From NCBI GenBank assembly GCA_017475405.1, contig JAFVFN010000022.1:1-64000 (forward strand): a stretch of DNA of 64,000 bases, written 5' to 3'. The DNA is from Elusimicrobiaceae bacterium. Its GTDB lineage: Bacteria > Elusimicrobiota > Elusimicrobia > Elusimicrobiales > Elusimicrobiaceae. The notes below the pieces were generated by a model. That model saw only the letters and a list, made by a program, of their open reading frames with translations. It ran no database searches and was not told the DNA's origin. Position 1 is the stretch's first letter. Each line of letters opens with the position of its first letter. Below, in pieces: positions 17,131 through 25,776 of the stretch. Both the position numbers and the translations under genes were made by a program.

Positions 17131-17789
17131 ATAATTTTGCCGTCCTTCATGTGAATAGTGCGGTGGGTTCCTGCCGCAATCTTCGAGTCATGAGTTACCA
17201 TGATAATGGTCATCCCGTTTTGGTTTAATTCTTGGAGCAATCGTAAAATATCTGCACTGGCCCTGGAATCTAAATTACCGGTAGGTTCATCGGCCAAAAT
17301 AAAAGAGGGGCGGTTGGCCAAGGCACGAGCGCAGGCCGTTCGCTGGCATTGTCCTCCAGACAGCTGTAAGGGCGTGCTATTTAATTTATTTTCTAAACCA
17401 ACCCGTTTGGCCAATTCGCGGGCTCGGGGTAAAATTTCCGCGCGGGGCATATCGGTATAACGCATGGGTAAAGCGATGTTTTCCAATACGGATAAACGCG
17501 GCATTAAATTAAACGACTGAAAGATAAAACCGATATGGTGGCGGCGCAGTTCAGTACGTCCGGCATCGCTAAGTTGTGACGTTGGATGTGTATTTAACAG
17601 GTATTCTCCACCGGACGGTTCATCCAATAATCCTAAAATGTTTAGCAGCGTACTTTTGCCGCATCCGCTAGGTCCCATGACGGAAATAAATTCACCCTGT
17701 TTAATAGACAGCGACACTTCATCGAGTGCCCGAAAATCTTGAGTCCCGTTATAGATTTTAATCAAATTTTTGCACTGTGCAATTACCAT
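17127..17789 (-). CDS. MacB/LolD-type ABC transporter ATP-binding protein, 220 aa
   Basis: Walker A GPSGCGKST (about residues 39-47), Q-loop FQSFNLMPRLSVLENIALP, signature LSGGQCQRTACARAL, Walker B FILADEPTGNLDS and the His switch MVTHDSK are all intact. The signature carries QCQR where QQQR is usual. Overlaps the adaptor gene by seven bases and the permease gene by four. It is the motor of the tripartite exporter encoded by 15868-20110. Confidence 0.94.
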   Translation of the reverse strand: MVIAQCKNLIKIYNGTQDFRALDEVSLSIKQGEFISVMGPSGCGKSTLLNILGLLDEPSGGEYLLNTHPTSQLSDAGRTELRRHHIGFIFQSFNLMPRLSVLENIALPMRYTDMPRAEILPRARELAKRVGLENKLNSTPLQLSGGQCQRTACARALANRPSFILADEPTGNLDSRASADILRLLQELNQNGMTIIMVTHDSKIAAGTHRTIHMKDGKII

Positions 17790-18757
17790 GATTCTCCATA
17801 GGGAAGGGTGGTTAATACGTGGTCATTTTCGGCCAGCCCTTTAGTAACTTCTACATTTTTATCACTGGTCAGACCGATTTCGATTTCTGTTTTTTTTGCC
17901 TTGTTTTTACCGATTATTTTAAAAGCGTAATTCTTACCTTCTTTTTCAAACAATGCGTTGGCAGGGATCGTCAATACATCTTCTCGTTTATCAATAGTCA
18001 CGCTTATTTCCGCACTAACACCAAGTAAAATCTGTCTGTCGGGATTGGCCAATTCTGTAATAATTAAAAATCCGGAACTATCACCCCAACGTCCGGTGGC
18101 CTCGCTTTGAGAAGATACGTGGGAAATTTTTCCTTTGAACTTCGGGGCATTGTCCCCCAAAGCACGAATGGTAATATCTACGGACATTTCAGGTTTCAAT
18201 TTCATGACCTGGTTTTCAGTTACATAGGTGGAAATCAGCAATGAGTCCATATTGACAATTCGTAAAAAACAGGTGGCCTTTTCGGCATTGTCATAACTGC
18301 CTTCTAAAAATGTACCCAGCCGAGGAAGCGATAAATCTTTATCGGCCAAATTTTTACGGTAATCTTCGTCTCTCACGCATTTAATAACTGTCCCGGAAGC
18401 TTCAGCATAAATGGGCATGGGTTTGTAATCCTCAAATTCGTTGCGTCCCGGTTTAATCAGCCCCACTTCTTGGCCTTTTTTTACATAATCACCTTCTTTT
18501 ACATAGACCGCCTTTAAAATGCCGCTAGGCTTGGCGGTAACTTTAACATCCTGCTTGGCGGTAACTGTACCGGAACCCGTAAATAATACTTCTACATTTC
18601 CCTTTTCTACGGTTACAATATCATCAGGGTTGATAATTTCTCCTTTAAGTTTTGCAATAAACGGTTTGACAGCGTAAAACCAACCGATTGTGAGCAGCCC
18701 GGTCAGTACAAGTAAATATATCAGTTTTTTCCAGTGCTTTTTAAAAAAATATTTCAT
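17783..18757 (-). CDS. Periplasmic adaptor (membrane fusion) protein, HlyD/MacA type, 324 aa
   Basis: An N-terminal membrane anchor (about residues 11-31) is followed by a lipoyl-like half VTAKPSGILKAVYVKEGDYVKKGQEVGLI, a very short hairpin region, the second lipoyl half ASGTVIKCV, and a beta-barrel part ending in LTIPANALFEKEGKNYAFKI. It links the inner-membrane MacB-like permease to the TolC-like channel. The coiled coil normally between the lipoyl halves is almost absent, so contact with TolC may be short. Confidence 0.9.
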   Translation of the reverse strand: MKYFFKKHWKKLIYLLVLTGLLTIGWFYAVKPFIAKLKGEIINPDDIVTVEKGNVEVLFTGSGTVTAKQDVKVTAKPSGILKAVYVKEGDYVKKGQEVGLIKPGRNEFEDYKPMPIYAEASGTVIKCVRDEDYRKNLADKDLSLPRLGTFLEGSYDNAEKATCFLRIVNMDSLLISTYVTENQVMKLKPEMSVDITIRALGDNAPKFKGKISHVSSQSEATGRWGDSSGFLIITELANPDRQILLGVSAEISVTIDKREDVLTIPANALFEKEGKNYAFKIIGKNKAKKTEIEIGLTSDKNVEVTKGLAENDHVLTTLPYGESW

Positions 18758-20110
18758 CTAAAAATCCTCCAACGAGTAATCAAAAATATTTTGACCTACC
18801 GCATACTGGTAACGTAATTTTGTAACGGCCAATTCGGTAATTAGTGTCACGTGGTTTACCTGGGCCGAGATCATTTCCTGACGGGCAACCGTTAAATCCG
18901 TTGCGCTCATAAGTCCATTTTTGTATTTGATTTGTGTGGCTTCAAATTTTTGGGTAGCGGCTTGCAACCTTAAATCGGATATTTCCATGCTTTGTTGCTT
19001 AAGAGCCAGTGCGTTGCGGGTTTGCACGACATCATCACGCATGGAACGTAAAAATTGTTCAAAGTCCAGTCGTGCACTGTCATAGGTACGGGTCAGGTTT
19101 TGACGGGTTCGGTATTTATCCACATAAAAGAAACCCAAATCAAACGAAATTCCCGCAGATATCCCGTAGTTATAATTCCATAATTCGTGGCCGTTAAGTC
19201 CGCGTCCTGTTGTGCCAAACAGATCTATAAATAAAGAAGGCAGTGTGTTGCGCTTGCCCAACCTATATGCAATATCTTGTTGTTTGAGTTCCAAGCGGTG
19301 TTCCCGCACATCATGCCTGTCTGCCAACGCGTGTGTTAAATCTGTGTCCAGGGGCGGCAGTGGAAGTATAGTCTTATCTAATGTTTCATCCAAGGAAATA
19401 GCTGTTTCAACAGGTTGGTTTACGGCAATGTTAAAAGTAGTTTGCGCATTGGCATAATCATTTTGGGCACTAAATAAAGACAACTGGCTAGAGCGATAGT
19501 TCGTTTCACTGGAGAGCAAGTCGGAACGGGTTTTTAATCCGTTGTCATATAATATTTTATCTTGTTCGTATTGTTTACGGTTAATTTCCAAATCTGCTTG
19601 ATAGACTTCTACCAGTTTTTGGTTCAGCAGTAAATTGTAATAGGTTTGTACGGCGGTTAAAACAGTTTGCTGGATAAAAGCGTCAAAGGTAATTTTAGCT
19701 ATGTCATATGATAAAGAGGCATTTTGATAGGCCAGTCTATCTTTGCCGCTGTTGAGTAAATTCCAAGTGCCGGAGGCCTGCGCAGCTGTATCAAAATTGC
19801 GAAACTCACTATAGGACTGAATGCGTTGCGGTCGGGTATAGGTTTTGTCAGCTGTTGCAGACATAGAAAATGAAGGTAAAAATGACTCAGTAAATGCATT
19901 TTGATATGTTGCGTGCGCATTTAGCAGAGTATTTTTTTGAGATTTGACTTGCGGAGACTGTTGTAAATACCGTTTGAGAAAGGCGGCAAGCGTAAAATGG
20001 GTTTGGGGAATTTCGGAAAGGGTAAGCGCCTCTTGTACGGTAAAAGCAGTTCCGTGAGCAAGTGAGAGACAGCTTATCAGTAACCCTATTATCCCTTTAA
20101 ATCGATTCAT
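18758..20110 (-). CDS. TolC-family outer-membrane efflux protein, 450 aa
   Basis: A signal peptide (cleavage near SLAHGTAF) precedes two similar halves of long amphipathic helices and beta strands. Typical TolC repeats are visible: NLLLNQKLVEVYQADLEINRK... DNGLKTRSDLLSSETNYRSSQLSL in the first half and KYKNGLMSATDLTVARQEMISAQVNH in the second. First gene of a four-gene operon with the adaptor, ATPase and permease, each touching the next. Substrate of the exporter is unknown. Confidence 0.92.
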   Translation of the reverse strand: MNRFKGIIGLLISCLSLAHGTAFTVQEALTLSEIPQTHFTLAAFLKRYLQQSPQVKSQKNTLLNAHATYQNAFTESFLPSFSMSATADKTYTRPQRIQSYSEFRNFDTAAQASGTWNLLNSGKDRLAYQNASLSYDIAKITFDAFIQQTVLTAVQTYYNLLLNQKLVEVYQADLEINRKQYEQDKILYDNGLKTRSDLLSSETNYRSSQLSLFSAQNDYANAQTTFNIAVNQPVETAISLDETLDKTILPLPPLDTDLTHALADRHDVREHRLELKQQDIAYRLGKRNTLPSLFIDLFGTTGRGLNGHELWNYNYGISAGISFDLGFFYVDKYRTRQNLTRTYDSARLDFEQFLRSMRDDVVQTRNALALKQQSMEISDLRLQAATQKFEATQIKYKNGLMSATDLTVARQEMISAQVNHVTLITELAVTKLRYQYAVGQNIFDYSLEDF

Positions 20111-20151
20111 GTATTTATTATATCAAAATCGGCATTTGCTATAATATAATT

Positions 20152-20622
20152 ATGCCGAAGAAAGAATCTGTTTTGGTGGTATGCACGAACCGAAAGGCAT
20201 ATCACGACTATTTTGTAGAAGATACTTATCAGGCCGGGTTGGAACTTTTGGGTGCAGAAGTAAAATCTATACGCCAAAAGGAACTGAGTCTGGAGGGGAG
20301 TTTTGTACGCGTAGAAAACGGACAGGCCCGTGTATACCAAATGCATGTTACGCCGTATAAGTTTAATTCTTTGGCAGAATTAGATCCGACCCGTCCGCGG
20401 AGACTGCTTCTTACCAAAAAAGAGCTGCGTAAATTGGAGTCGAAATCTCAAGTCAAAGGTTATGCGTTGGTGCCGTTGGAAGTCTATTTTAAAAACGGAT
20501 GGGCCAAGCTCAAATTAGCGCTGGCTAAGGGTAAACATACCTATGATAAACGTGAATCCCTAAAGAAAAAAGACCTTTCCCGTGAAATGGAAAAACAATT
20601 TAAAAACAGTATTAAGTTTTAA
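20152..20622 (+). CDS. smpB: SsrA-binding protein SmpB
   Basis: 156 aa, normal length. Landmarks: NRKAYHDYFVEDTYQAGLELLGAEVKSIR at the start, the oligonucleotide-binding barrel, and the C-terminal GKHTYDKRESLKKKDLSREMEK that forms a helix in the ribosome A site. With tmRNA it rescues stalled ribosomes. No tmRNA gene was recognised in this window. Only 41 bases separate its start from the divergent tolC gene, so the promoters share that space. Confidence 0.96.
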   Translation: MPKKESVLVVCTNRKAYHDYFVEDTYQAGLELLGAEVKSIRQKELSLEGSFVRVENGQARVYQMHVTPYKFNSLAELDPTRPRRLLLTKKELRKLESKSQVKGYALVPLEVYFKNGWAKLKLALAKGKHTYDKRESLKKKDLSREMEKQFKNSIKF

Positions 20623-20672
20623 AATGTGTGACGAGATTGATATCCCGATCGGCCACTTTTCCAAAATTTCGC

Positions 20673-20700
20673 TTGACGCGTTTTTTTTTTTTGATATTCT
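20673..20700 (+). promoter_or_regulatory. T12-spacer promoter of a plus-strand prepilin gene
   Basis: TTGACG (20673-20678), 16-bp spacer with T12 (20681-20692), TATTCT (20695-20700). No divergent leader partner here. Confidence 0.8.
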
Positions 20701-20733
20701 GTCTCTATAGAATAACATCATAGGGAGAGAAGT

Positions 20734-21192
20734 ATGCAAACAAATAAGCAAGCATTTACGCTCATAGAGCTTTTAGTCGTTGTGTTAATTATAGGGATAC
20801 TAGCGGCTGTAGCTTTGCCACAATACCAAAAGGCGGTCACAAAATCGTTGGCAGTTGAAGCCCTTACGAATTTGAATGTTATTGAAAAGGCTCAACATGC
20901 CTATCGGTTGTCCAACGGGACATACACAAGAAATTTGGCAGAGCTAGATATTTTGATTAACAATAGTAGTAAGGTGAGCTATGAATGCCCATCAACAGCA
21001 TATTGTGTGGCTTCCGTATTAGGAAAAGGAATACGATTTGAGTGGGTATTTGCAAGCGATTTCTGGGGCTCTGGCCAACATCGGTGTGTGGCGAACAAAA
21101 ATGATTCTGTAGCTTATCAAACATGTCAGGGATTAGGCGGAACTTATATGGCATATCAACCCAGTACGTATGCAGATTATTTCCTGTTATAG
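20734..21192 (+). CDS. Type IV prepilin-like protein (T12-promoter class), 152 aa
   Basis: [27 protein letters not shown]: Ala at -1, Glu at +5. The helix continues into YQKAVTKSLAVEALTNLNV. AYRLSNGTYTRNLAELDI replaces the usual YYLANG with YRLSNG. It is the shortest complete pilin in the window. Four Cys lie in the C-terminal domain (YECPSTAYC, HRCVANK, QTCQG). A GGGAGAG site precedes the ATG. It lies between smpB and the convergent AlkD-like gene. Confidence 0.9.
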   Translation: MQTNKQAFTLIELLVVVLIIGILAAVALPQYQKAVTKSLAVEALTNLNVIEKAQHAYRLSNGTYTRNLAELDILINNSSKVSYECPSTAYCVASVLGKGIRFEWVFASDFWGSGQHRCVANKNDSVAYQTCQGLGGTYMAYQPSTYADYFLL

Positions 21193-21281
21193 CATTAATA
21201 TATAAATTAAATGGATTGAGAGAACAACTTGATTTGAGTTTGTCAGAAATGAACGAGACGTAAAGTTTAATAAACTGTAAC

Positions 21282-21998
21282 TTATTTTCGTCTGGAAATC
21301 ATTTTCTTTACTTGCGGGGTATTGAGTTTCCACAAGGCGTTTTTAGCAACCCATACGGCAGAACGGTTATCGGCATACAGGTCCAAAATTTCCTGAGCAC
21401 AGCGCATCGCGTGAGGGGTTAGGTGTGGGTTTTTCTTTCCAATCATGCGAAGCGCGCCGTTCACGGCTTTGTATACCAGCGGGCGCGGATCACAGGCATG
21501 TGTTTTGATGAGGGGTAACATTTTAATTAAGTCTTTGTCTGCAGTTTTGGTACGCGGCATGGCAAGTACGGTTAGCGTGGCAAACCCGGCACGCCGCGTC
21601 AGTTCTTTTTCCTGTTTGATCCAACGTTCAATTAAGGTAAACGGTTTTTTAACGTGGGCAAATAAATTAAGTGCACAAGCATCACAGAGTCCCCAAGTAT
21701 CTATTTCCCGAACCCAGGTATGTAACTGATCGCGTGTCATAGTCATAGGATCTGCTAGCATGGAGGCCATGAGGCGTGCCTCATAGATTTGGGTATCCCA
21801 CAAGGCATCCGCCAGTGCTTGGTCCGGTCGCGGCAGAGCCTTGAGGATTTTACGCAGGGTGGTAATCGGGGTACCTAGGGCGTTTTGGGGGGAGATCCCT
21901 TGGCGTTGTTGCAATTGTTTTTTAAACGCAGGGGAAGCAAACTGTTCCATGCGACGCACCAACTCTTGGGTGCGTGACTTGATAAGCGCTGTGGTCAT
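21282..21998 (-). CDS. DNA alkylation repair protein, AlkD-like HEAT-repeat family, 238 aa
   Basis: Helical protein with the family features ILKALPRPDQALADALWDTQIYEARLMASMLADP, then WVREIDTWGLCDACALNLF and RRAGFATLTVLA. AlkD-type enzymes remove alkylated bases by wrapping HEAT-like repeats around DNA. Trp and Asp residues in DTWGLCD match the conserved catalytic region. Its start overlaps the uppS stop by four bases, so it is the last gene of the nhaC-uppS-alkD unit. Confidence 0.85.
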   Translation of the reverse strand: MTTALIKSRTQELVRRMEQFASPAFKKQLQQRQGISPQNALGTPITTLRKILKALPRPDQALADALWDTQIYEARLMASMLADPMTMTRDQLHTWVREIDTWGLCDACALNLFAHVKKPFTLIERWIKQEKELTRRAGFATLTVLAMPRTKTADKDLIKMLPLIKTHACDPRPLVYKAVNGALRMIGKKNPHLTPHAMRCAQEILDLYADNRSAVWVAKNALWKLNTPQVKKMISRRK

Positions 21999-22681
21999 AC
22001 GCCTCCGAACCGGCGAGTACGGTGCGCGTATGTGTCCAAAGCACGCTGCAGTTCCTGGGCATTAAAGTCCGGCCATAAAACAGGCGTAAAATAAAACTCG
22101 CTGTAAGCCGCCTGCCACAGTAAAAAGTTAGACAAGCGTTCTTCACCGGAGGTGCGAATGATTAATTCCGGGTCGGGAACTTGGGGTTGGTATAAGTGAT
22201 CAGCAATGTCTTGTAAAGAGACTGTTTGCTTGCCTTGAGCAAGCAAGGCATTGACGGCGTGCAGAATTTCTTGACGGGCCCCGTAGTTAAGCGCTAGGTT
22301 AACCGTAAGACCCGTATTATGCGCGGTGGTTTGTACGGCTTTGTCGATTTTCTCAAGCACGGTTGGAGGCAAAGGGTCTCTGCTACCACTTACAAGTAAA
22401 CGAAAATTTTTTGCCTGAGCCTCTTGGGTATAAGTGTCAAGCGTTTTGGATAGCAGGTCCATCAGACCGTTGATTTCGTCCTGCGGGCGGGTCCAGTTCT
22501 CTGTGGAAAACGCATATAAGGTTAAATATTTAATCCCCAACTTTTGCGCAGCTTCTATAGTTCGTTTGACAGCTTCAGCCCCGGCGCGGTGGCCGGCCAG
22601 TCGCGGCAGATGACGTTGTTTGGCCCAACGTCCGTTTCCGTCCATGATAATCGCAATATGTGTGGGGAGAGTATTTGGCAT
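21995..22681 (-). CDS. uppS: Undecaprenyl diphosphate synthase
   Basis: 228 aa, normal for cis-prenyltransferases. HIAIIMDGNGRWAKQRHLPRLAGHRAGAEAVK holds the catalytic Asp and the diphosphate-binding residues; LTLYAFSTENWTRP and ELIIRTSGEERLSNFLLWQAAYSEFYF are the other signature blocks. It makes the C55 carrier lipid for peptidoglycan and other envelope polymers. Co-transcribed with nhaC and the AlkD-like gene. Confidence 0.96.
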   Translation of the reverse strand: MPNTLPTHIAIIMDGNGRWAKQRHLPRLAGHRAGAEAVKRTIEAAQKLGIKYLTLYAFSTENWTRPQDEINGLMDLLSKTLDTYTQEAQAKNFRLLVSGSRDPLPPTVLEKIDKAVQTTAHNTGLTVNLALNYGARQEILHAVNALLAQGKQTVSLQDIADHLYQPQVPDPELIIRTSGEERLSNFLLWQAAYSEFYFTPVLWPDFNAQELQRALDTYAHRTRRFGGV

Positions 22682-22693
22682 AAGTTTGTTCTC

Positions 22694-23998
22694 TTAGGAA
22701 AGCACGGATTCGGCATGTTTGCGCGGATAGCGCAGTAAAATCGCCAGTAACACGCCTACAGCCAACAAATACGGATAATACAAATACTTCATAATGCCTA
22801 CCGGCGATATCCCCGCCAAATTGGCAGCCATTAACAGTTGGGCGCCGTAAGGGATAATTCCCTGCACCACACAGGAGCTGATATCTAACAGACTGGCTGC
22901 TCGGTTGGGAGCGATGTTAAATTTAGAGGCAATCTCTTTGGCAATCGGTCCGGCCATGATGAGCGCAATCGTATTATTGGCCGTACACAGGTTGGCAAAA
23001 CCGACGATTCCGGCAATAGCTATCTCGGCACCGCGTTTGGTGTTAATATGGGCAGTCATGCGTTTAATAATAAAGGCGAGTCCTCCGTTGTAACGGATCA
23101 TTTCCAGCATACCGCCGGCCAGTAAAGTTACAATAATCAGTTCGGACATCCCTGTGATACCGGTGCCCATGGCCGTTGTCCAACCCCATACGGTAAAACT
23201 GCCCGTGCACAACCCGATCAGACCACATAACAGGGTTCCTCCCAAGAGCACTAACATGACGTTAATACCCATGACGGCCGCTATCAGTATAGCCGCGTAT
23301 GGCAGTACTTTGACCCAGGAGACAGATTCTAGGACGAACGCATGGTTGGAGCCGCTTCCTACGAATATATACAAAAGCATAGTCAGAATGGCAAACGGGA
23401 ACACAATGGCAAAGTTGGTTTTGAATTTATCATCCATTTTGCAGCCTTGCGTGCGGGTAGCCACAATGGTTGTATCGGAGATAAAAGACAGGTTATCCCC
23501 AAACATAGCGCCGCTGACAACGACCGCTGCCATCAGTCCCAAGGAAAGACCGGTTTGCTGGGAAAGTCCGGCCGCAACCGGAGTTAAGGCCACAATGGTA
23601 CCTACCGAGGTACCAACCGATACAGAAATCAAACAGGCTGCCAAAAATACGCCAGCTGCTAAAATATTTCCCGGCAAAATAGATAAGGTTAAGTTAACCG
23701 TCGCGTCCACAGCGCCCATAGCTTTGGCTGTTTGCGCAAAAGCCCCCGCCAGGATAAAAATCAGGATCATGAGCATGATATTGGGGTTGGCAGGTCCTTT
23801 GCAGAAAATTTCAATGCGGCGGTGTAAGCTGCCGCCGCGACTCATGGCCACGGCTACTACGGAAGCGAGCACAAATGCCACGGTAATGGGCATTTTGTAA
23901 AAATCACCCGCTGCCAATGAAACTGCAACGTAGGCGAGTAAAAATACGCCCAGCGGAATAAGAGCCAACGGATTGGGGGGAAAGTTTTCTGGTTTCAT
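22694..23998 (-). CDS. nhaC: NhaC-family Na+/H+ antiporter, 434 aa
   Basis: About eleven membrane helices. Family motifs are SVSVGTSVGTIVALTPVAAGL, GAMFGDNLSFISDTTIVATRTQGCKM with conserved Asp, and NTIALIMAGPIAKEI. It likely exchanges Na+ (or lactate/malate-linked ions in relatives) for protons at the inner membrane; sodium extrusion would support the Na+-coupled alanine symporter. First gene of its unit, 12 bases before uppS. Confidence 0.88.
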   Translation of the reverse strand: MKPENFPPNPLALIPLGVFLLAYVAVSLAAGDFYKMPITVAFVLASVVAVAMSRGGSLHRRIEIFCKGPANPNIMLMILIFILAGAFAQTAKAMGAVDATVNLTLSILPGNILAAGVFLAACLISVSVGTSVGTIVALTPVAAGLSQQTGLSLGLMAAVVVSGAMFGDNLSFISDTTIVATRTQGCKMDDKFKTNFAIVFPFAILTMLLYIFVGSGSNHAFVLESVSWVKVLPYAAILIAAVMGINVMLVLLGGTLLCGLIGLCTGSFTVWGWTTAMGTGITGMSELIIVTLLAGGMLEMIRYNGGLAFIIKRMTAHINTKRGAEIAIAGIVGFANLCTANNTIALIMAGPIAKEIASKFNIAPNRAASLLDISSCVVQGIIPYGAQLLMAANLAGISPVGIMKYLYYPYLLAVGVLLAILLRYPRKHAESVLS

Positions 23999-24088
23999 AT
24001 ATATACATATTATAGAAAAAATAGGGAAAACCTGGCAAAATCATGGTGGTTTTTAATATTAAGGAAAATCATCTTCAAAAAATAACGC

Positions 24089-24116
24089 TTGACGCGTTTT
24101 TTTTTTTTGATATCTT
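24089..24116 (+). promoter_or_regulatory. T12-spacer promoter of a plus-strand prepilin gene
   Basis: TTGACG (24089-24094), spacer with T12 (24097-24108), TATCTT (24111-24116). Spacer length 16. Confidence 0.8.
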
Positions 24117-24151
24117 CTCCTTATAGGAAATATCCTATAAGGAGATATGAT

Positions 24152-24658
24152 ATGTATTCAAATAAACAACAAGCATTTACGCTCATCGAGTTACTTGTGG
24201 TAGTGCTAATTATAGGGATTTTGGCTGCAGTTGCGGTACCTCAGTATCAAAAGGCAGTTTATAAAAGTCAGTATGCAAAATTAAAAGCATTGGCAAAAAG
24301 TATTGTTACCGCTCAGGAAGTATATTACTTAGCTAATGGTACTTATAGTTCCTCTTTTGAAAATTTAGACTTAGATATTGGTGGTACCTCTGAAACAACG
24401 GAAGATACTCGACGAAACTTTGAATGGGGATATTGCGGGATTGGAGGCACTCCCTATCAATCTGTCATCTGTTACAATACAAACATTAATATCGGATATC
24501 AGTATTATTTCATACATTCAGAACAATATTCAGGAGATAGATTTTGCTATGCTCTTGGAAAGGATTTATCTACGTTACCGCATCAGGTTTGCAAAGCAGA
24601 AACAGGACAAGAAACGGCTACTCATGGCACAGTTACTAACTATTGGATCTATCCGTAG
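24152..24658 (+). CDS. Type IV prepilin-like protein (T12-promoter class), 168 aa
   Basis: Start at 24152 follows AAGGAG; an in-frame ATG at 24089 lies inside the promoter and cannot be used. [28 protein letters not shown], Ala at -1. YYLANGTYSSSFENLDLDI follows. The C-terminal domain has FEWGYCG, FCYALGKDLSTLPHQVCKAETG and a terminal aromatic end WIYP. This FEWG / CKxETG pattern is shared with the pilins at 36118, 42850, 48344, 51861 and 62029, which form one subgroup. Confidence 0.9.
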   Translation: MYSNKQQAFTLIELLVVVLIIGILAAVAVPQYQKAVYKSQYAKLKALAKSIVTAQEVYYLANGTYSSSFENLDLDIGGTSETTEDTRRNFEWGYCGIGGTPYQSVICYNTNINIGYQYYFIHSEQYSGDRFCYALGKDLSTLPHQVCKAETGQETATHGTVTNYWIYP

Positions 24659-24709
24659 GCTGGTATTTAAACGTATTGAAGAAATGGAATAAAAGCAACT
24701 TAAAGTACT

Positions 24710-24739
24710 AAAACCGCCTCTGCATATGTGCAGAGGCGG
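24710..24739. terminator. Terminator between prepilin and outer-membrane protein genes
   Basis: CCGCCTCTGCA and TGCAGAGGCGG form an 11-bp stem around TATG. On the minus strand it is followed by TTTTAG. Confidence 0.85.
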
Positions 24740-24762
24740 CAGGTTAAACAAATGAATATATG

Positions 24763-25626
24763 TTATTTGGCTTCGTGGAAAATGTGGTTGAAGCTAAACG
24801 AAACACCCACATATACGTTTTCACCGCGCGGACCAATGTATTTGCCTTGAGCAGTGTAGTAGCTGACAAACGGAGCCACAAATAGGTTCTTATACAATTG
24901 AACATCTAAGCGGGCATCCGCCGTAAATTCCCAATCCAAGTCGGTGGGGTGTTTTTCGGAAGAATCCAAATAATCGCGAAACAGTGCTCCTGCTTTAAAA
25001 GTGACGCCTTCGCGTACCGGAGCTTCAAGTTCAATGGCGGTTTCCCAAGCTAATTTAGTAGCATATGGGGAATACGTATAATCACGTTCACCTACAATTG
25101 CGGCGTAGAATTTCTTTAAATATTTACCGTCAAAGAGTTTCATGCCGGCTGTACCGCGTAAAATACGGGTGCGCGGCGCGTGATGCGGTTTGGTAAATTC
25201 GGTTTGATAGCCTAAGTTGGCAAACGGGCCTACTTCAAAACCACCTAAAAAGTCGTTGACGTGCCACAAGCGTTGCGTGTAACCGGTTTGGAAGAGGATT
25301 TTATCGGCGTTTTCGTTGGTCAGTTTTTCGCCGTCTACGGGGCGGATTTGGGTACGTCCGTAGTCCATTAAGAGTTGGTTGGTCCACACAAAGTGCTGGG
25401 CGTGGTAATCCGCAATGGAGTCCCAGGAACCGCGTACGGAGGTTTGGGAATCGGAAGTGAGGCGGGCATCAGAAAAATTTTCATAATCCTGTGCATGTTT
25501 TACTTCGGTGTTGGTCAGGTCAAAAGCCAATTTTTTAAGCTCTACCTGCCAGCCCTGTTTGCCGTCTTGGGCGAAAGCACTGCCGGCTAGTAAAATAGCG
25601 GCTGCCAATAGGAACAGTTTTTTCAT
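24763..25626 (-). CDS. Predicted outer-membrane beta-barrel protein, 287 aa
   Basis: The start at 25626 follows AAGGAG and gives a clean signal peptide MKKLFLLAAAILLAGSAFAQ; an upstream ATG at 25674 does not. The mature part alternates polar and hydrophobic residues in strand-sized blocks, e.g. LFVAPFVSYYTAQGKYI and VYVGVSFSFNHIF, with no membrane helix. No family is recognised. Single gene with its own terminator. Confidence 0.72.
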   Translation of the reverse strand: MKKLFLLAAAILLAGSAFAQDGKQGWQVELKKLAFDLTNTEVKHAQDYENFSDARLTSDSQTSVRGSWDSIADYHAQHFVWTNQLLMDYGRTQIRPVDGEKLTNENADKILFQTGYTQRLWHVNDFLGGFEVGPFANLGYQTEFTKPHHAPRTRILRGTAGMKLFDGKYLKKFYAAIVGERDYTYSPYATKLAWETAIELEAPVREGVTFKAGALFRDYLDSSEKHPTDLDWEFTADARLDVQLYKNLFVAPFVSYYTAQGKYIGPRGENVYVGVSFSFNHIFHEAK

Positions 25627-25776
25627 AAGTCTCCTTGAGAATAATTTAAACGCCTGCTTAGGCGTATTATTCATATTATAGCAGTTTCCCGTGACAGCCG
25701 TCTCAAAAAATAATAAAATATAATAAATAAGGCGCGAGAAAGCGCCTCTTACTTTGTCAATTTAAAGGAAAATTCT